Source: an uncultured Treponema sp. (GTDB taxonomy: Bacteria; Spirochaetota; Spirochaetia; Treponematales; Treponemataceae). Taken from it: DNA of 64,000 bases. A program made the position numbers and the translations under genes. Shown here piece after piece: positions 27,664-36,289 of the stretch (position 1 is its first letter; every line of letters starts with the position of its first letter). Location of the stretch: the NCBI GenBank assembly GCA_937885175.1, contig CAKZZO010000131.1:1-64000 (forward strand). Direction: 5' to 3'. Below the pieces are notes generated by a model. The model was not told where the DNA came from. It saw nothing but the letters and a program-made list of their open reading frames with translations, and made no database searches.

Positions 27664-28139
27664 TCAATTTCCTCCCGCAGGGCATACATGCCAAAAGGGT
27701 CTTTCCAAGACGAGCCATCGGTATAGATGATTTCCCGCAGATAGAGATAATCCATCAGATAAGGCTCATCGGGAACTGATGAAATAAAAGAGTCCAAATT
27801 GACGATAAAAGTTTCTTCTTGCTGAGGAGGAATGGGAGTGTCACAGCGTGCCACGACACAATTCGTTCCCAAAAAGGGAACCGAGCCGTCACTGTCATAC
27901 AGCATGAACGAGACCGTGTACTTTTCAATCGTTTTTTTGGAATCGTTGTAAACCGTCAGATAGGCTCCCGCATATTTGTGATAGGTGTATTTCTGACCGA
28001 TTTCCACATGGGGATTATCTATCAGATAGGGGCAATCCAGATTTTCCAGCGTAGAACAGCCCTGCAGAAAAGCAAGAAAAAAAGGCATGACTGACAAAAG
28101 AAAGAGTCTGAGCCTCCAGACCTGTGACTTACATTTCAT
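27660..28139 (-). CDS. Small lipoprotein of the secretion operon (I)
   Basis: A 159-residue protein with a lipoprotein signal (lipobox FLQGC, Cys28) and a beta-rich mature part with GAYLTVYNDSKKTIEKYTVSF, a pattern of Ig-like or FxLYD-type domains. It overlaps the genes on both sides (4 and 11 bases), so it is firmly part of the operon. I do not recognise it further. Pilotin-like or accessory roles for the secretin are possible but unsupported. Confidence 0.65.
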   Translation of the reverse strand: MKCKSQVWRLRLFLLSVMPFFLAFLQGCSTLENLDCPYLIDNPHVEIGQKYTYHKYAGAYLTVYNDSKKTIEKYTVSFMLYDSDGSVPFLGTNCVVARCDTPIPPQQEETFIVNLDSFISSVPDEPYLMDYLYLREIIYTDGSSWKDPFGMYALREEIE

Positions 28140-28656
28140 AATCCCTTTCCTCCATCAATTTTTCAGAGATTTTCCGCATCTTTCGCTCCGACGGAGACTG
28201 ACAGTAATCAATTACCCGCTGATAGAACTGATATAGTTTTGACTCAGCATTGGATGATTTTTCTTTTTTCAGAATATCTTCGGCTTCATCGTAGAGACCT
28301 GAGCGCAAGAGAGATTCCACCCGCTGGTAGAGGGCGGCAATAGGTTCCACTTGCAGGCAGACAATGCTTCTCCTGTCTATGAACTGCACTTCCTTTTCCA
28401 CGGAAGTCCATCCCGTGCCTTTTCCTTTCACTGTATAGGTGCCGGCACTCATTTCTGGAATCAAAAACATGCCGTTCGCTTTTGTCACCGTTGTCAGTCC
28501 CAGTCCAAAAGAAACCTGATAGTTTTCCACAGGCTCTCCATGAGGCCCACAGACCCGTCCTGTACAGGCTGCCTTTCCCGCAAACTTCGTCGATGCACAT
28601 GAAAGCAGCATCACAAGGAGGGGCAGCAGTTCTAAAAGTCTTTTCATTTTTTTCAT
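28129..28656 (-). CDS. Small lipoprotein with carboxypeptidase-regulatory-like domain (II)
   Basis: A 175-residue lipoprotein (lipobox MLLSC, Cys20). Residues about 30-95 form a CarboxypepD_reg-type beta-sandwich: GRVCGPHGEPVENYQVSFG, then NGMFLIPEMSAGTYTV. The C-terminal half is helical and charged, with a TPR-like stretch (VESLLRSGLYDEAEDILKK). GGAGG lies nine bases before ATG 28656. It is coupled to the next lipoprotein gene. The combination suggests a small assembly or scaffold lipoprotein, but no function is known to me. Confidence 0.65.
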   Translation of the reverse strand: MKKMKRLLELLPLLVMLLSCASTKFAGKAACTGRVCGPHGEPVENYQVSFGLGLTTVTKANGMFLIPEMSAGTYTVKGKGTGWTSVEKEVQFIDRRSIVCLQVEPIAALYQRVESLLRSGLYDEAEDILKKEKSSNAESKLYQFYQRVIDYCQSPSERKMRKISEKLMEERDYEM

Positions 28657-28674
28657 TTTTCTTTTCCTCCGTTT

Positions 28675-29802
28675 TTATCGCGCCTTTTCGCAGACAATAC
28701 GACCATCCTGCTGACGGTAATAGACAAAAACATCGCCGTTCAGCCGCTTGATTTCTCCCACCTTATCTTTCCGTGCGGGCAAGGCATCAGCACTTACCAC
28801 GCGGGGAAGAATTTTTTCTGGCAGATGCTTTGGCTCAAAGACTGACGCATAGGCCGCCACGAGTTGGAACGGCGACTGGCTTTCATAAAAGCGTGAGCCT
28901 GCTGAAAAACTAACCTTGATGTCATAGCCGTTTTCCCCGCTCTGCAGCCGTAATGCCCGCTCATGCCAGTGATTAACCTCCGCTTCCTCCGCACAGACTT
29001 TGAGGGCAGCAGCCAGATTTTGCTGGGAACAGAACAATTGCAGGCTTACATCCCTTTTGCCCGGCTCCTCCCGCAGAATGACCACCCCGTTTTGCAAAAG
29101 TTCTTTTCGTAAATGCGGCAAAAAGTGATTTTCGCCGCCAGAAAGCAGGGCGTTGGTATAAGCCACTGGCAATTTCAGTTCAAAGCGCGGCTCATTGTTT
29201 GCATAAGAAACAGCACAGACGCTTTGGGGCACAATATCTTCAGGGTGACAGCCGCTTATCAGAAAAGTACAGTTTCCGCCCTGCCATACAAGGGATGAAA
29301 CCCTGCCGCCTTTTTTCCCCACGGCGGACAGCACTGACAGAAAGAGAGATTCAGGCGGAAGAAGCATGGTAGCAGCTACAGTATCGGTCGTCTCCACCTG
29401 TTCCGCCTTTGCAAGGCCATTTTTCTGAAAAAGAATATGTCTGCTCCCCAGGACGATGGAAAAAGTCAGGGCAACCAGTGCCATGGCAATGACTTTACGT
29501 ACTTCCCTGTGGCGGGCAAACACGGCACGTTCAGGCTTACCTTCCAGAAACAGATGTCTGTTAGGAAAAGCCTTGCGATATTCCGCCAGCCGCAGCGTGT
29601 CCATCACCGCCACTTCCGCAAGCAGTTTTCCCTGCCTCAGCGTAAACTTTGTATCGGCACAACATTTTTCCGAAAACTGCGGATGCCTTTTCTCCAGTTC
29701 CCGATGCACAAAGACGACTCTCTTTCGCCGACGAATGACGGAAAGAGGAAGCCGCATCGTGTAAAAATCGTAGTCAACCCTACGAACCAATAACTTTTTC
29801 AT
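28675..29802 (-). CDS. Single-span membrane protein of the T2SS-like operon (GspL/M position)
   Basis: A 375-residue protein with a cytoplasmic N-terminal part (RRVDYDFYTMRLPLSVIRRRKRV), one membrane span at about residues 106-128 (VIAMALVALTFSIVLG) and a long extracytoplasmic part. Start ATG 29802 has AGGAGGTCAT directly upstream; the in-frame codons before it lie in the previous gene. In type II secretion operons the gene after the minor pseudopilins is normally gspL/gspM, which has the same topology, but sequence similarity is not obvious by eye. The call is positional. Confidence 0.5.
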   Translation of the reverse strand: MKKLLVRRVDYDFYTMRLPLSVIRRRKRVVFVHRELEKRHPQFSEKCCADTKFTLRQGKLLAEVAVMDTLRLAEYRKAFPNRHLFLEGKPERAVFARHREVRKVIAMALVALTFSIVLGSRHILFQKNGLAKAEQVETTDTVAATMLLPPESLFLSVLSAVGKKGGRVSSLVWQGGNCTFLISGCHPEDIVPQSVCAVSYANNEPRFELKLPVAYTNALLSGGENHFLPHLRKELLQNGVVILREEPGKRDVSLQLFCSQQNLAAALKVCAEEAEVNHWHERALRLQSGENGYDIKVSFSAGSRFYESQSPFQLVAAYASVFEPKHLPEKILPRVVSADALPARKDKVGEIKRLNGDVFVYYRQQDGRIVCEKAR

Positions 29803-29810
29803 ATGACCTC

Positions 29811-30164
29811 CTATAAAGCCGTAGCGGCATGAAGTGCAAGCACCTGTCTTCTTTCTTTTCCGCTCATCCACTGGCAAGAAAAAACCTGTCTGCTGTCTGC
29901 CGTAAATCCCGCCTGAGAAACGGAAACCGATGCACGGGGATAGAGTCCATTGCAGAGGCGGCACCAGTCGTCAAACTGTGAGCGGCTGACAGGAGCTGCA
30001 CACAGCCGGCGGAAACTTTCCACGATGAATCTGTCACGGGAAAGGTTTTGGGAAAGGTACTGGCTTTCTCTCAGCAAGCGTCCGGCAGGCTTTACCGCCG
30101 ACAGAGAGATTCCCGCAAAAAATGCCAGCACAAAGAGGGCGCAGGTCACTTCAATCAGCCGCAT
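29811..30164 (-). CDS. Minor pseudopilin-like protein lacking a leader peptide
   Basis: A 117-residue protein beginning MRLIEVTCALFVLAFFAG. The RLIEV stretch followed by a hydrophobic helix is the mature N-terminus of type II secretion/type IV pseudopilins, including Glu5, but the usual charged leader and Gly(-1) are absent if translation starts at 30164. That start is supported by a GGGAGG site eight bases upstream and a 14-base overlap with the preceding gene; an upstream ATG would add a basic segment ending GRKR without Gly. It occupies the place of gspI/gspJ. Confidence 0.55.
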   Translation of the reverse strand: MRLIEVTCALFVLAFFAGISLSAVKPAGRLLRESQYLSQNLSRDRFIVESFRRLCAAPVSRSQFDDWCRLCNGLYPRASVSVSQAGFTADSRQVFSCQWMSGKERRQVLALHAATAL

Positions 30165-30414
30165 ACGTTTCCTCCCAAAAGCCGGAACGATGCAGTTCAT
30201 CAGCCCACTTTTTGTTTTCATCTTCCAAGTCTGCGTAAAAATGCTGAGATGCTTTCAGCACGACAGCATGACGAACTTTTACCGCAGAAAGGGCAGATGC
30301 GCAGACAAAGGAAAGTCCTAAAATCACCCAGAGAGTTGCAAAAAGTGCAAATCCTGCGTTCACCCTGCCACAGTCCTTTTTGGACTTACTGCCAGGAAAG
30401 AATGTCTTTATCAT
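30151..30414 (-). CDS. Small pseudopilin-like protein (GspK/GspH-like)
   Basis: An 87-residue protein with a basic leader, then NAGFALFATLWVILGLSFV: Gly followed by Phe and a hydrophobic helix, as at a prepilin-peptidase cleavage site, but with no Glu at position 5, a feature of GspK. It is much shorter than GspK (about 300 residues) and has only a small polar tail. ATG 30414 is preceded by GGAGG and lies inside the end of gspG (29-base overlap). Probably a minor pseudopilin. Confidence 0.5.
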   Translation of the reverse strand: MIKTFFPGSKSKKDCGRVNAGFALFATLWVILGLSFVCASALSAVKVRHAVVLKASQHFYADLEDENKKWADELHRSGFWEETYAAD

Positions 30415-30898
30415 GTCCGCTTCCTCCTTCTTTTTTGTCTGCCCCCAGGGAATAAATCACAAAGGGAAGCCCCTCTGGTGTTTCAGGCGGCATGGCAGGG
30501 CTTCCCGACACCACGTAGTGATAGTCCATGCCCCAGGGGTCTTTTGGAACCGCCTTGTCAGTGTAGGGACCGCTCCAGTTTTCGGGCACGGGCTCAATCG
30601 AAGGCTTTTTCCACAAGGCCTGTAAGCCCTGTTCCTCTGTGGGAAAAGAACCGCAATCCACGTAGTAGGACTGCAAGGCCAGCCTGAAACTTTCAATTTG
30701 AGTCTGTGTTCCCGCCACCCGCGACCGCTGCAACATGGTATGAGCGGCCACCGTCACCTGACTCGCCAGTACCGCAGTCACAGCAAGCACCGCAAGTGTC
30801 TCCACAAAGGTAAAGCCGGCGGCAAGGTCTTCTGAATGATTTTTCTTTCCATTTGTTTCCCTCTTTCCCCGCAACAGGCATCTGATTTTTTCTTTCAT
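30386..30898 (-). CDS. gspG: Type II secretion major pseudopilin GspG
   Basis: A 170-residue pseudopilin. After a long basic leader comes the prepilin cleavage motif AAGFTFVETLAVLAV (Gly-1, Phe1, Glu5). The mature part has the GspG calcium-site and signature blocks YYVDCGSFPTEEQGLQALW, WSGPYTDKAVPKDPWG, YSLGADKKEGGSG and DILSW. This is the best single proof that the operon encodes a type II secretion-like machine and not a generic pilus. The start ATG 30898 overlaps the gspF stop as ATGA. Confidence 0.9.
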   Translation of the reverse strand: MKEKIRCLLRGKRETNGKKNHSEDLAAGFTFVETLAVLAVTAVLASQVTVAAHTMLQRSRVAGTQTQIESFRLALQSYYVDCGSFPTEEQGLQALWKKPSIEPVPENWSGPYTDKAVPKDPWGMDYHYVVSGSPAMPPETPEGLPFVIYSLGADKKEGGSGHDKDILSWQ

Positions 30899-31851
30899 AT
30901 TCCCATTCCTCCTCCAATCAGATAGGGCATCAGCGTATTTTTGAGCAGAATCAGCATGTAAACTGCGGCACAGCACAAAAGCACAGGCTGTTCGCAGGAC
31001 AAAACGGAAGACCGTACGTTTTCTGCCTTTTTTGAAAGAGCCTTTGCTGTTCGCTCAAAGGCATTAGCCCCGCCAGCCTCCATAAAAGTCACATTAGAAG
31101 AAAGTAATTTTGCCGCAGACGAAAAGCCCGCCTCTTCCAGTTCTGCCGAAAATGCCTTTTCCACTGATTCTCCCCGCAGCAAGTCTTCCCGAATGGCAAG
31201 CACTGCATCGCAGAGCCGCTCATTTTTTTCCACCACGGGTATAGCACATTCAAGCGACTCCCTAAGCGATGTTCCTTTTCCCGTCAAAAAGGCCAGCACA
31301 TGCATAAGTGCCACACAAGGATTGGGCTGTGTCACCAGTTTGAGCACCAGCACTGAAAAAAAAGCAGCGCAGAGCATAAAAAGTCCGCTCAAAAAGAAAG
31401 AGCCCGCGGCACCGTTTTTATAGGCAAGATTGTCGTTGGCAAAATACGCAGGATGCATGCAGACTGCCCACAGCGAAGCAAGAAAGCAGAGCACCGTCAC
31501 CAGTGCCGGATATATCAGTGCAGACAGAAAAGTCCTGAAGGATTTTTGCCGCCCCCTCATCGTTTCTGCCAAAAAGGCGAAGGTCTCTCCCATGCAGTCC
31601 TTTGCTTCCGCCGCTCCCACAAAAGCTGTATACCAGCGGGGAAAAGACAGCGTCACACAGGAAGCCAGCACCGAAGACAAGGCCCGCCCCTCCTCAAGAC
31701 CATCCCCGATTTCCTTGCACAATGCCTGCATTTTTCCCTGCTTCTTTCCAGCCAAAGCAATTTCCTGAACAGCCTGTCTTACAGGTCTTCCCCTTTCCAT
31801 CAGTTCTGACAGCCCGCTGGTAAAGTCCAACTGCAAAGATTCTTTTCTCAT
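30895..31851 (-). CDS. gspF: Type II secretion inner-membrane platform protein GspF
   Basis: A 318-residue member of the GspF/PilC family (usually about 400 residues, so compact). Two T2SSF-like halves are visible: an N-terminal cytoplasmic helical domain (GLSELMERGRPVRQAV, FVGAAEAKDCMGETF) followed by two membrane spans. A second helical domain follows (LTGKGTSLRESL, SNVTFMEAGGANAF), and a last span ends in LMPYLIGGGMGI. It is the membrane adaptor between the ATPase and the pseudopilus. It overlaps gspE and gspG by four bases each. Confidence 0.85.
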   Translation of the reverse strand: MRKESLQLDFTSGLSELMERGRPVRQAVQEIALAGKKQGKMQALCKEIGDGLEEGRALSSVLASCVTLSFPRWYTAFVGAAEAKDCMGETFAFLAETMRGRQKSFRTFLSALIYPALVTVLCFLASLWAVCMHPAYFANDNLAYKNGAAGSFFLSGLFMLCAAFFSVLVLKLVTQPNPCVALMHVLAFLTGKGTSLRESLECAIPVVEKNERLCDAVLAIREDLLRGESVEKAFSAELEEAGFSSAAKLLSSNVTFMEAGGANAFERTAKALSKKAENVRSSVLSCEQPVLLCCAAVYMLILLKNTLMPYLIGGGMGI

Positions 31852-33128
31852 ACCACTGCCTCCTTAATAACGCCTTGCACATCATCTGGCGAAGCATCGC
31901 TGCACAGTGCCCAGGACATTGCCTCGCTGACAGGTAAAATCTGGGCATGCAGTTTTACAGCCTTGCCATCGTGTACCAAATCCTGCAGGACAATGCCCCT
32001 GAGCACCGTGGCAATTTCCTTTGTGTCTCTGCCCAATTGCTCCAAACGCAGCAGACTTTCGTAAAAGCCGCCGGTATGCATGGTGGCAAAGACCAGATGT
32101 CCCGTCACCGCTGCCTGTACTGCTGTCCTTGCTGTCTTTTCGTCACGGATTTCGCCGATAAAAATCACATCAGGATCCTGCCGAAAGATAAGCCTAAGGG
32201 CATCTGAAAAGTCCAGGCCAAAGCATCCATCCACAGCTATCTGGGTCACGCCGGGCAGTACATATTCCGGCGGATCTTCAATCGTGATGATTTTGCGCGA
32301 ACCGTCCTTTGCGATTGCCGTAAGCAGGGCTGCCGCCGTAGTGGACTTACCGGAGCCTGTAGCCCCGCACAAAAGCACCAGCCCGTTTTTAAGAGCGGCA
32401 AAGTTTTCCAGAAGACCACATGCCTCCGCCGAAAATCCCAGTGAGGCAAAATCCAAAGGAATCCGTGTAGCATCCAGCAGACGAAGCACTACGCTTTCCG
32501 CCATCCCCTCATCGCCATCGCTTAGAGCCGGAATAATGGAGACACGCACAAAGACCTGACCGCCGTCAGAAATCTTTTTTCCTGCCGCAACCTGTCTGTT
32601 GACCACAAAGTGTCCGTCCTGACCTTTTTGCTGATGCAGCACATCCAGTTTTGCAAGCATTTTTATGCGCCGTACCAATTCCCGGCTCCGTTCAGGCACA
32701 AGGTCACAGACATGACGCAAAATCCCCTGCACTCTAAAACGCACCGATTTTTCTTCCATATGGATATCCGTTGCCCCGCACTTGCAGGCCTCCTCCAAAA
32801 GCGAATCCAAAAGCAGTACTGCCGCATGATAGCTTCCCTCTTTTTCTGTCTCAGGGGAAACCTTTACTCCCGTGTCATCTGATCTGCCTCCATACTGCAT
32901 GGAAGCCACTTTTTCAAACTCCTCACGGGAAATCCCTACAAATTCACAGGAGCCTGTCCTTCCGCTTCCCCTAAAAAAATTCGCCACTGACTTTGCAAGC
33001 CTTTCCTTCAATTCCTCATTGGAATAGTCCAAAAGCCCGAAGACAATGGTGTCGCCATCGCTTTTCAATACCACCGTTTCGTTGTAGAGGGAAAAAGGGG
33101 TAGAAAGCACAAATTCCTTTTCGCTCAT
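31848..33128 (-). CDS. gspE: Type II secretion ATPase GspE
   Basis: A 426-residue hexameric secretion ATPase. Motifs: GATDIHMEE at about 118-126, Walker A GATGSGKST (255-263), Asp box ITIEDPPEY, Walker B DVIFIGEIRD and His box GHLVFATMHT. The N-terminal GspL-binding domain is short. The tetracysteine zinc domain that GspE proteins usually carry after Walker B is absent. It energises pseudopilus assembly from the cytoplasm. Coupled to gspD and gspF by 4-base overlaps. Confidence 0.9.
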   Translation of the reverse strand: MSEKEFVLSTPFSLYNETVVLKSDGDTIVFGLLDYSNEELKERLAKSVANFFRGSGRTGSCEFVGISREEFEKVASMQYGGRSDDTGVKVSPETEKEGSYHAAVLLLDSLLEEACKCGATDIHMEEKSVRFRVQGILRHVCDLVPERSRELVRRIKMLAKLDVLHQQKGQDGHFVVNRQVAAGKKISDGGQVFVRVSIIPALSDGDEGMAESVVLRLLDATRIPLDFASLGFSAEACGLLENFAALKNGLVLLCGATGSGKSTTAAALLTAIAKDGSRKIITIEDPPEYVLPGVTQIAVDGCFGLDFSDALRLIFRQDPDVIFIGEIRDEKTARTAVQAAVTGHLVFATMHTGGFYESLLRLEQLGRDTKEIATVLRGIVLQDLVHDGKAVKLHAQILPVSEAMSWALCSDASPDDVQGVIKEAVV

Positions 33129-35140
33129 AGCACAAACTCCTTGTAGAGCCGCAGCATTTCCTGCTTTTCAAAGTCAGCCACTTCCTTGTCCGTCTTTTTA
33201 ACTTCCCTTTCCGCACTGGGAACAAGGTAAATCACCAGTTCCGTTTTTTCTGAAGAAGTACTTTTTCCCTTAAAAAGCAGACCAAGCAGCGGGATTTTTG
33301 ACAGAATGGGAACCCGAGACTGAGTTTCGCTTTCTTCGTTTTGAATAAGTCCGCTGAGCACAACAGGTTCTCCGCTCCTTGCCCGCACTTCGGTTGTAAT
33401 CACCTTTTCGCTGGTAGGCGGCGGATTTCCCGTTGTAGAAGACGTGTCCGTTCCCTGCCGCGACATGGATGCGGTAATCTTGCTGGTAATCATGCCGTCT
33501 CCTGTTACCGTGCCTGTCACTTCCAGTTTGAGGCCAGAAGCGATTTCCTTGGTAACACCCGAATAAATGGGCTTTCCGGTTTTTGGGTCAAGATTGTTGT
33601 CGCGGTAACGGTAGGTATTCGTATTCTGAAAGGAAATAGTGCTCCCGCTTACGCCGTTCAAAGTGGTGTCGGCAAACACCTGTGCCTTGGAATCATTGAT
33701 TGCCGCCTGTAGTTCCGCCGCAAAATGCAGTCCAAAGACTCCCACCACATCCAGGCTCAAATCCATAACGCTTCCCAGCACCGCAGATGCCGTATTCATG
33801 TCGCCCAGTTTGAGCCTGTTTGCCGAAAGGTGTGCCGACCAGTCCATGCCCTTGGATTTCTGATACTGCATAATCAGCAAATCATAGGAAATCCGCGCCA
33901 CAGGCTTGTCAAGAACAGTCAGTTCTCCCAGCAGCCGCTGATACACGCTCTCTGGTCCCATAAAATAAAAACTGTCGCCATGTCCGCTATCACTTATCTG
34001 GCTTTTTTCCACAAAGGGTGGAAGATGTGCCATAAAATCCGCCGTCCGCAGATAGTGCAGCTGCACCAGATGCACAGGAAGTGCAGTGTCGGTATTTCTG
34101 GCAAAAGCAGCAAATTCCGCCTGCTCATTTTCATCGGCCCGATAGAGAATATCCCCCTGTTCGTTTACAACAATCACTTCCGTAGCAGGGAATCGCTTTG
34201 CAGAAAGGGCGGCAAATTCCTGAGGCTTACGATGCTGCAAGGAAAGCCACTTCCATTTTTTTTCCGCGCTAGCCATTTTTTCCCGGGCATTTTTGGATGC
34301 AAACACATAGTAGACCCCCTCATGCAGCACTGCTTCCGCCCCTCCCTGCAGGCAGAGCAAGGTCAGCGTACCAAAGAAATCTTTTCCGTCAAAGTCCGCG
34401 CGGACAATCTTTCCCTCGCCCCCCGACACAAGACAGAATTTTCTTTCGCCGCACTTGCAGAGTTTTTCAAGGGCAAAAGCAAGCATGGCGTTCTGCACGT
34501 CACAGGAAAAAGTGCCGTCTTCATGGGCAATAAATTCTGCCCGTCCTACAGCCTGATTTGCCCCAATGATCTGACCGCTTCCTGCGCGAACCATGCGGTA
34601 ATAGCCAGATTTTTCTGCCACCGCCTCAAAGCCTGGGCACAGTCCTGCCAGCCGCTTCACCAGTTCGTCAGCCAGACAAAAGCCCGTATGCACGCTCAGT
34701 TTCACCTGGGGCAGATTTTCCGCCACAATACAGATGCCGCACTCTGCCCCCAGCCGCTCAAAAATCCGCTCAGGGCTCACGTCCAGCGCATCCACAGAAA
34801 ACTCATCATTTCTCCGCTGAATGCGCATTTTGCTCACCGTCCAGCGGTCAGCATGCTTTGTCACATAGAGCCGGTTTTTTTTGAGAAAAGACTCAAAGGC
34901 CGTGTCAAACTCCTCTCCCGTACAGCGAAAATCCGCCGTGCCGAACACTGTATCGTCCGCCGTTACCGGAAATCCCTCGTACTGGGAGACTGCAAACAGA
35001 ATGTCCCCGATATCCCGTGCCGTAAAGTCATAGGAAACCACTGTTTTTGAGACCTTTTTTTTTGAGACCCCTGCTTCAGCCGTCAGCAACATGCAGAAGG
35101 CCAGCCATATAAGCATCGCAAGGAAATCTTTTTGCTTCAT
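33125..35140 (-). CDS. gspD: Secretin GspD of the T2SS-like operon
   Basis: A 671-residue outer-membrane secretin. After a signal peptide (ending LLTAEAG) it has an N0/TonB-short-like domain (VSYDFTARDIGDILFAVSQYEG), further N-type ring domains and the C-terminal secretin domain. That domain contains GVSGSTISFQNTNTY, SRQGTD and the family signature VPILSKIPLLGLLF followed by TELVIYLVP. It forms the gated outer-membrane channel. It is the first gene of the block and is preceded by the TATATATA promoter element shared with ssb and the LTD lipoprotein. No gspC was found in the window. Confidence 0.88.
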   Translation of the reverse strand: MKQKDFLAMLIWLAFCMLLTAEAGVSKKKVSKTVVSYDFTARDIGDILFAVSQYEGFPVTADDTVFGTADFRCTGEEFDTAFESFLKKNRLYVTKHADRWTVSKMRIQRRNDEFSVDALDVSPERIFERLGAECGICIVAENLPQVKLSVHTGFCLADELVKRLAGLCPGFEAVAEKSGYYRMVRAGSGQIIGANQAVGRAEFIAHEDGTFSCDVQNAMLAFALEKLCKCGERKFCLVSGGEGKIVRADFDGKDFFGTLTLLCLQGGAEAVLHEGVYYVFASKNAREKMASAEKKWKWLSLQHRKPQEFAALSAKRFPATEVIVVNEQGDILYRADENEQAEFAAFARNTDTALPVHLVQLHYLRTADFMAHLPPFVEKSQISDSGHGDSFYFMGPESVYQRLLGELTVLDKPVARISYDLLIMQYQKSKGMDWSAHLSANRLKLGDMNTASAVLGSVMDLSLDVVGVFGLHFAAELQAAINDSKAQVFADTTLNGVSGSTISFQNTNTYRYRDNNLDPKTGKPIYSGVTKEIASGLKLEVTGTVTGDGMITSKITASMSRQGTDTSSTTGNPPPTSEKVITTEVRARSGEPVVLSGLIQNEESETQSRVPILSKIPLLGLLFKGKSTSSEKTELVIYLVPSAEREVKKTDKEVADFEKQEMLRLYKEFVL

Positions 35141-35180
35141 ACTTCACCTCACCCGTCAGCAACCTTTCTTTTGCGCCGAC

Positions 35181-35210
35181 ACCTATATATAGGCTTCAAA
35201 ATACAAAATC
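35181..35210 (-). promoter_or_regulatory. Secretion-operon promoter with the shared TATATATA element
   Basis: Minus strand: GATTTTGTATTTTGAAGCC followed by TATATATAGG, about 40 bases before gspD ATG. Additional TTTTGYA copies lie upstream (about 35225-35270). The element is nearly identical to those at 43004-43031 (ssb) and 47306-47333 (LTD lipoprotein). No good -35 sits 17 bases from the TATATA. Confidence 0.65.
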
Positions 35211-35287
35211 GGTCATTTTTTAAAGTAAAAATCAGAATATTACAAAATGTTGGCAGTCAAATGCAAAATATCCCGCCACAAGAGGGG

Positions 35288-35299
35288 TAAAATGGTGCA
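35288..35299 (+). promoter_or_regulatory. corA -10 box adjacent to the start codon
   Basis: TAAAAT (35288-35293), then GGTGCA, then ATG 35300. A leaderless start is likely. No convincing -35. Confidence 0.4.
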
Positions 35300-36289
35300 A
35301 TGGTTTATTTGTGGCAGCAAGACGACGGCGTATTTGTCCGCAAAGAACAGGAAGAAATCGACTCACAAAAACGTGTCTGGGTAGATGCGCGTAACGTCAC
35401 GTCTGATGAAATGCACGACCTGGAAGAAACCTACAAGATTGACCATGAACAGATGCTGGATATTCTTGACCCTGACGAACTTGCCCGCATAGAAAAAGAA
35501 GATGACTACGTGCTTGCCATCCTTCGACTGCCCGTTTTTCAGCCCAAGGCACCCCTGCAGTATTTTACGGCTCCCGTGGGCATCATCATGGTTCCCGACA
35601 AAATCATCACGATTTGCTGGACAAACTGCGAAGTGCTCAAAGACATCTCTGCAAACAGAATCAAGGATTTGACGCTGAACGATTTTCCTGCCTTTATCAT
35701 CAGAATGATGAGCCGTGCCGACACCATGTTCTTGCGCTACCTTAAAGAAATCAACCGCCGCACCAACAGCATCCAACAGGAGCTACAGGAAGCCGTTGCA
35801 AACAGCGAATTGATTCAGCTTTTGAACATGGAAAAATCCCTGACCACCTTTGCCACCTCCCTGCGGAGCAATCAGCAGCTGCTGGAAAAAATCCGCAAGA
35901 CCCGCATCCTCGCACTGGACGAAGACGACCGGGAATGGCTGGACGACGTGGAAATCGACTCCCGTCAGGCTATGGAAATGGCAGACACCTACAGTACTAT
36001 TACCGCCGGCACCATGGACACCTTTGCCTCCGTAATCAGCAACAACATGAACATGGTCATGAAGCGGCTCACCGTTTTTTCCATCGCCCTGGCAATTCCC
36101 ACGATTATCACCAGCTTTATGGGCATGAACATACGCCTGCCCTGGGGAACGGAAAACACATGGGAGGGCGTCATTTCCATAACATTTTTATGCATTCTCG
36201 CTTTTGTCATTGCCTACGTGATGATGGAAACCTCCCCCTTCCGCAAGCGAAAAGACCGAAAGCCCTTCAAATGGAGAAAGAAAAAATGA
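35300..36289 (+). CDS. CorA-family divalent cation channel
   Basis: A 329-residue CorA-type magnesium/divalent metal channel. It has a large acidic cytoplasmic N-terminal funnel (residues 1-250), a long stalk helix, and two C-terminal membrane spans. The first ends in the pore signature GMN (SFMGMNIRLPWG), which defines the family. The end is strongly basic (RKRKDRKPFKWRKKK), the inner basic ring. It is coupled by an ATGA overlap to the next gene. The transported metal could be Mg2+, Co2+ or another. Confidence 0.87.
   Translation: MVYLWQQDDGVFVRKEQEEIDSQKRVWVDARNVTSDEMHDLEETYKIDHEQMLDILDPDELARIEKEDDYVLAILRLPVFQPKAPLQYFTAPVGIIMVPDKIITICWTNCEVLKDISANRIKDLTLNDFPAFIIRMMSRADTMFLRYLKEINRRTNSIQQELQEAVANSELIQLLNMEKSLTTFATSLRSNQQLLEKIRKTRILALDEDDREWLDDVEIDSRQAMEMADTYSTITAGTMDTFASVISNNMNMVMKRLTVFSIALAIPTIITSFMGMNIRLPWGTENTWEGVISITFLCILAFVIAYVMMETSPFRKRKDRKPFKWRKKK

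Noticed and set aside
33741..35050. A 441-residue plus-strand frame opposite gspD
   Set aside because: Antisense shadow; the minus-strand frame has full secretin motifs.
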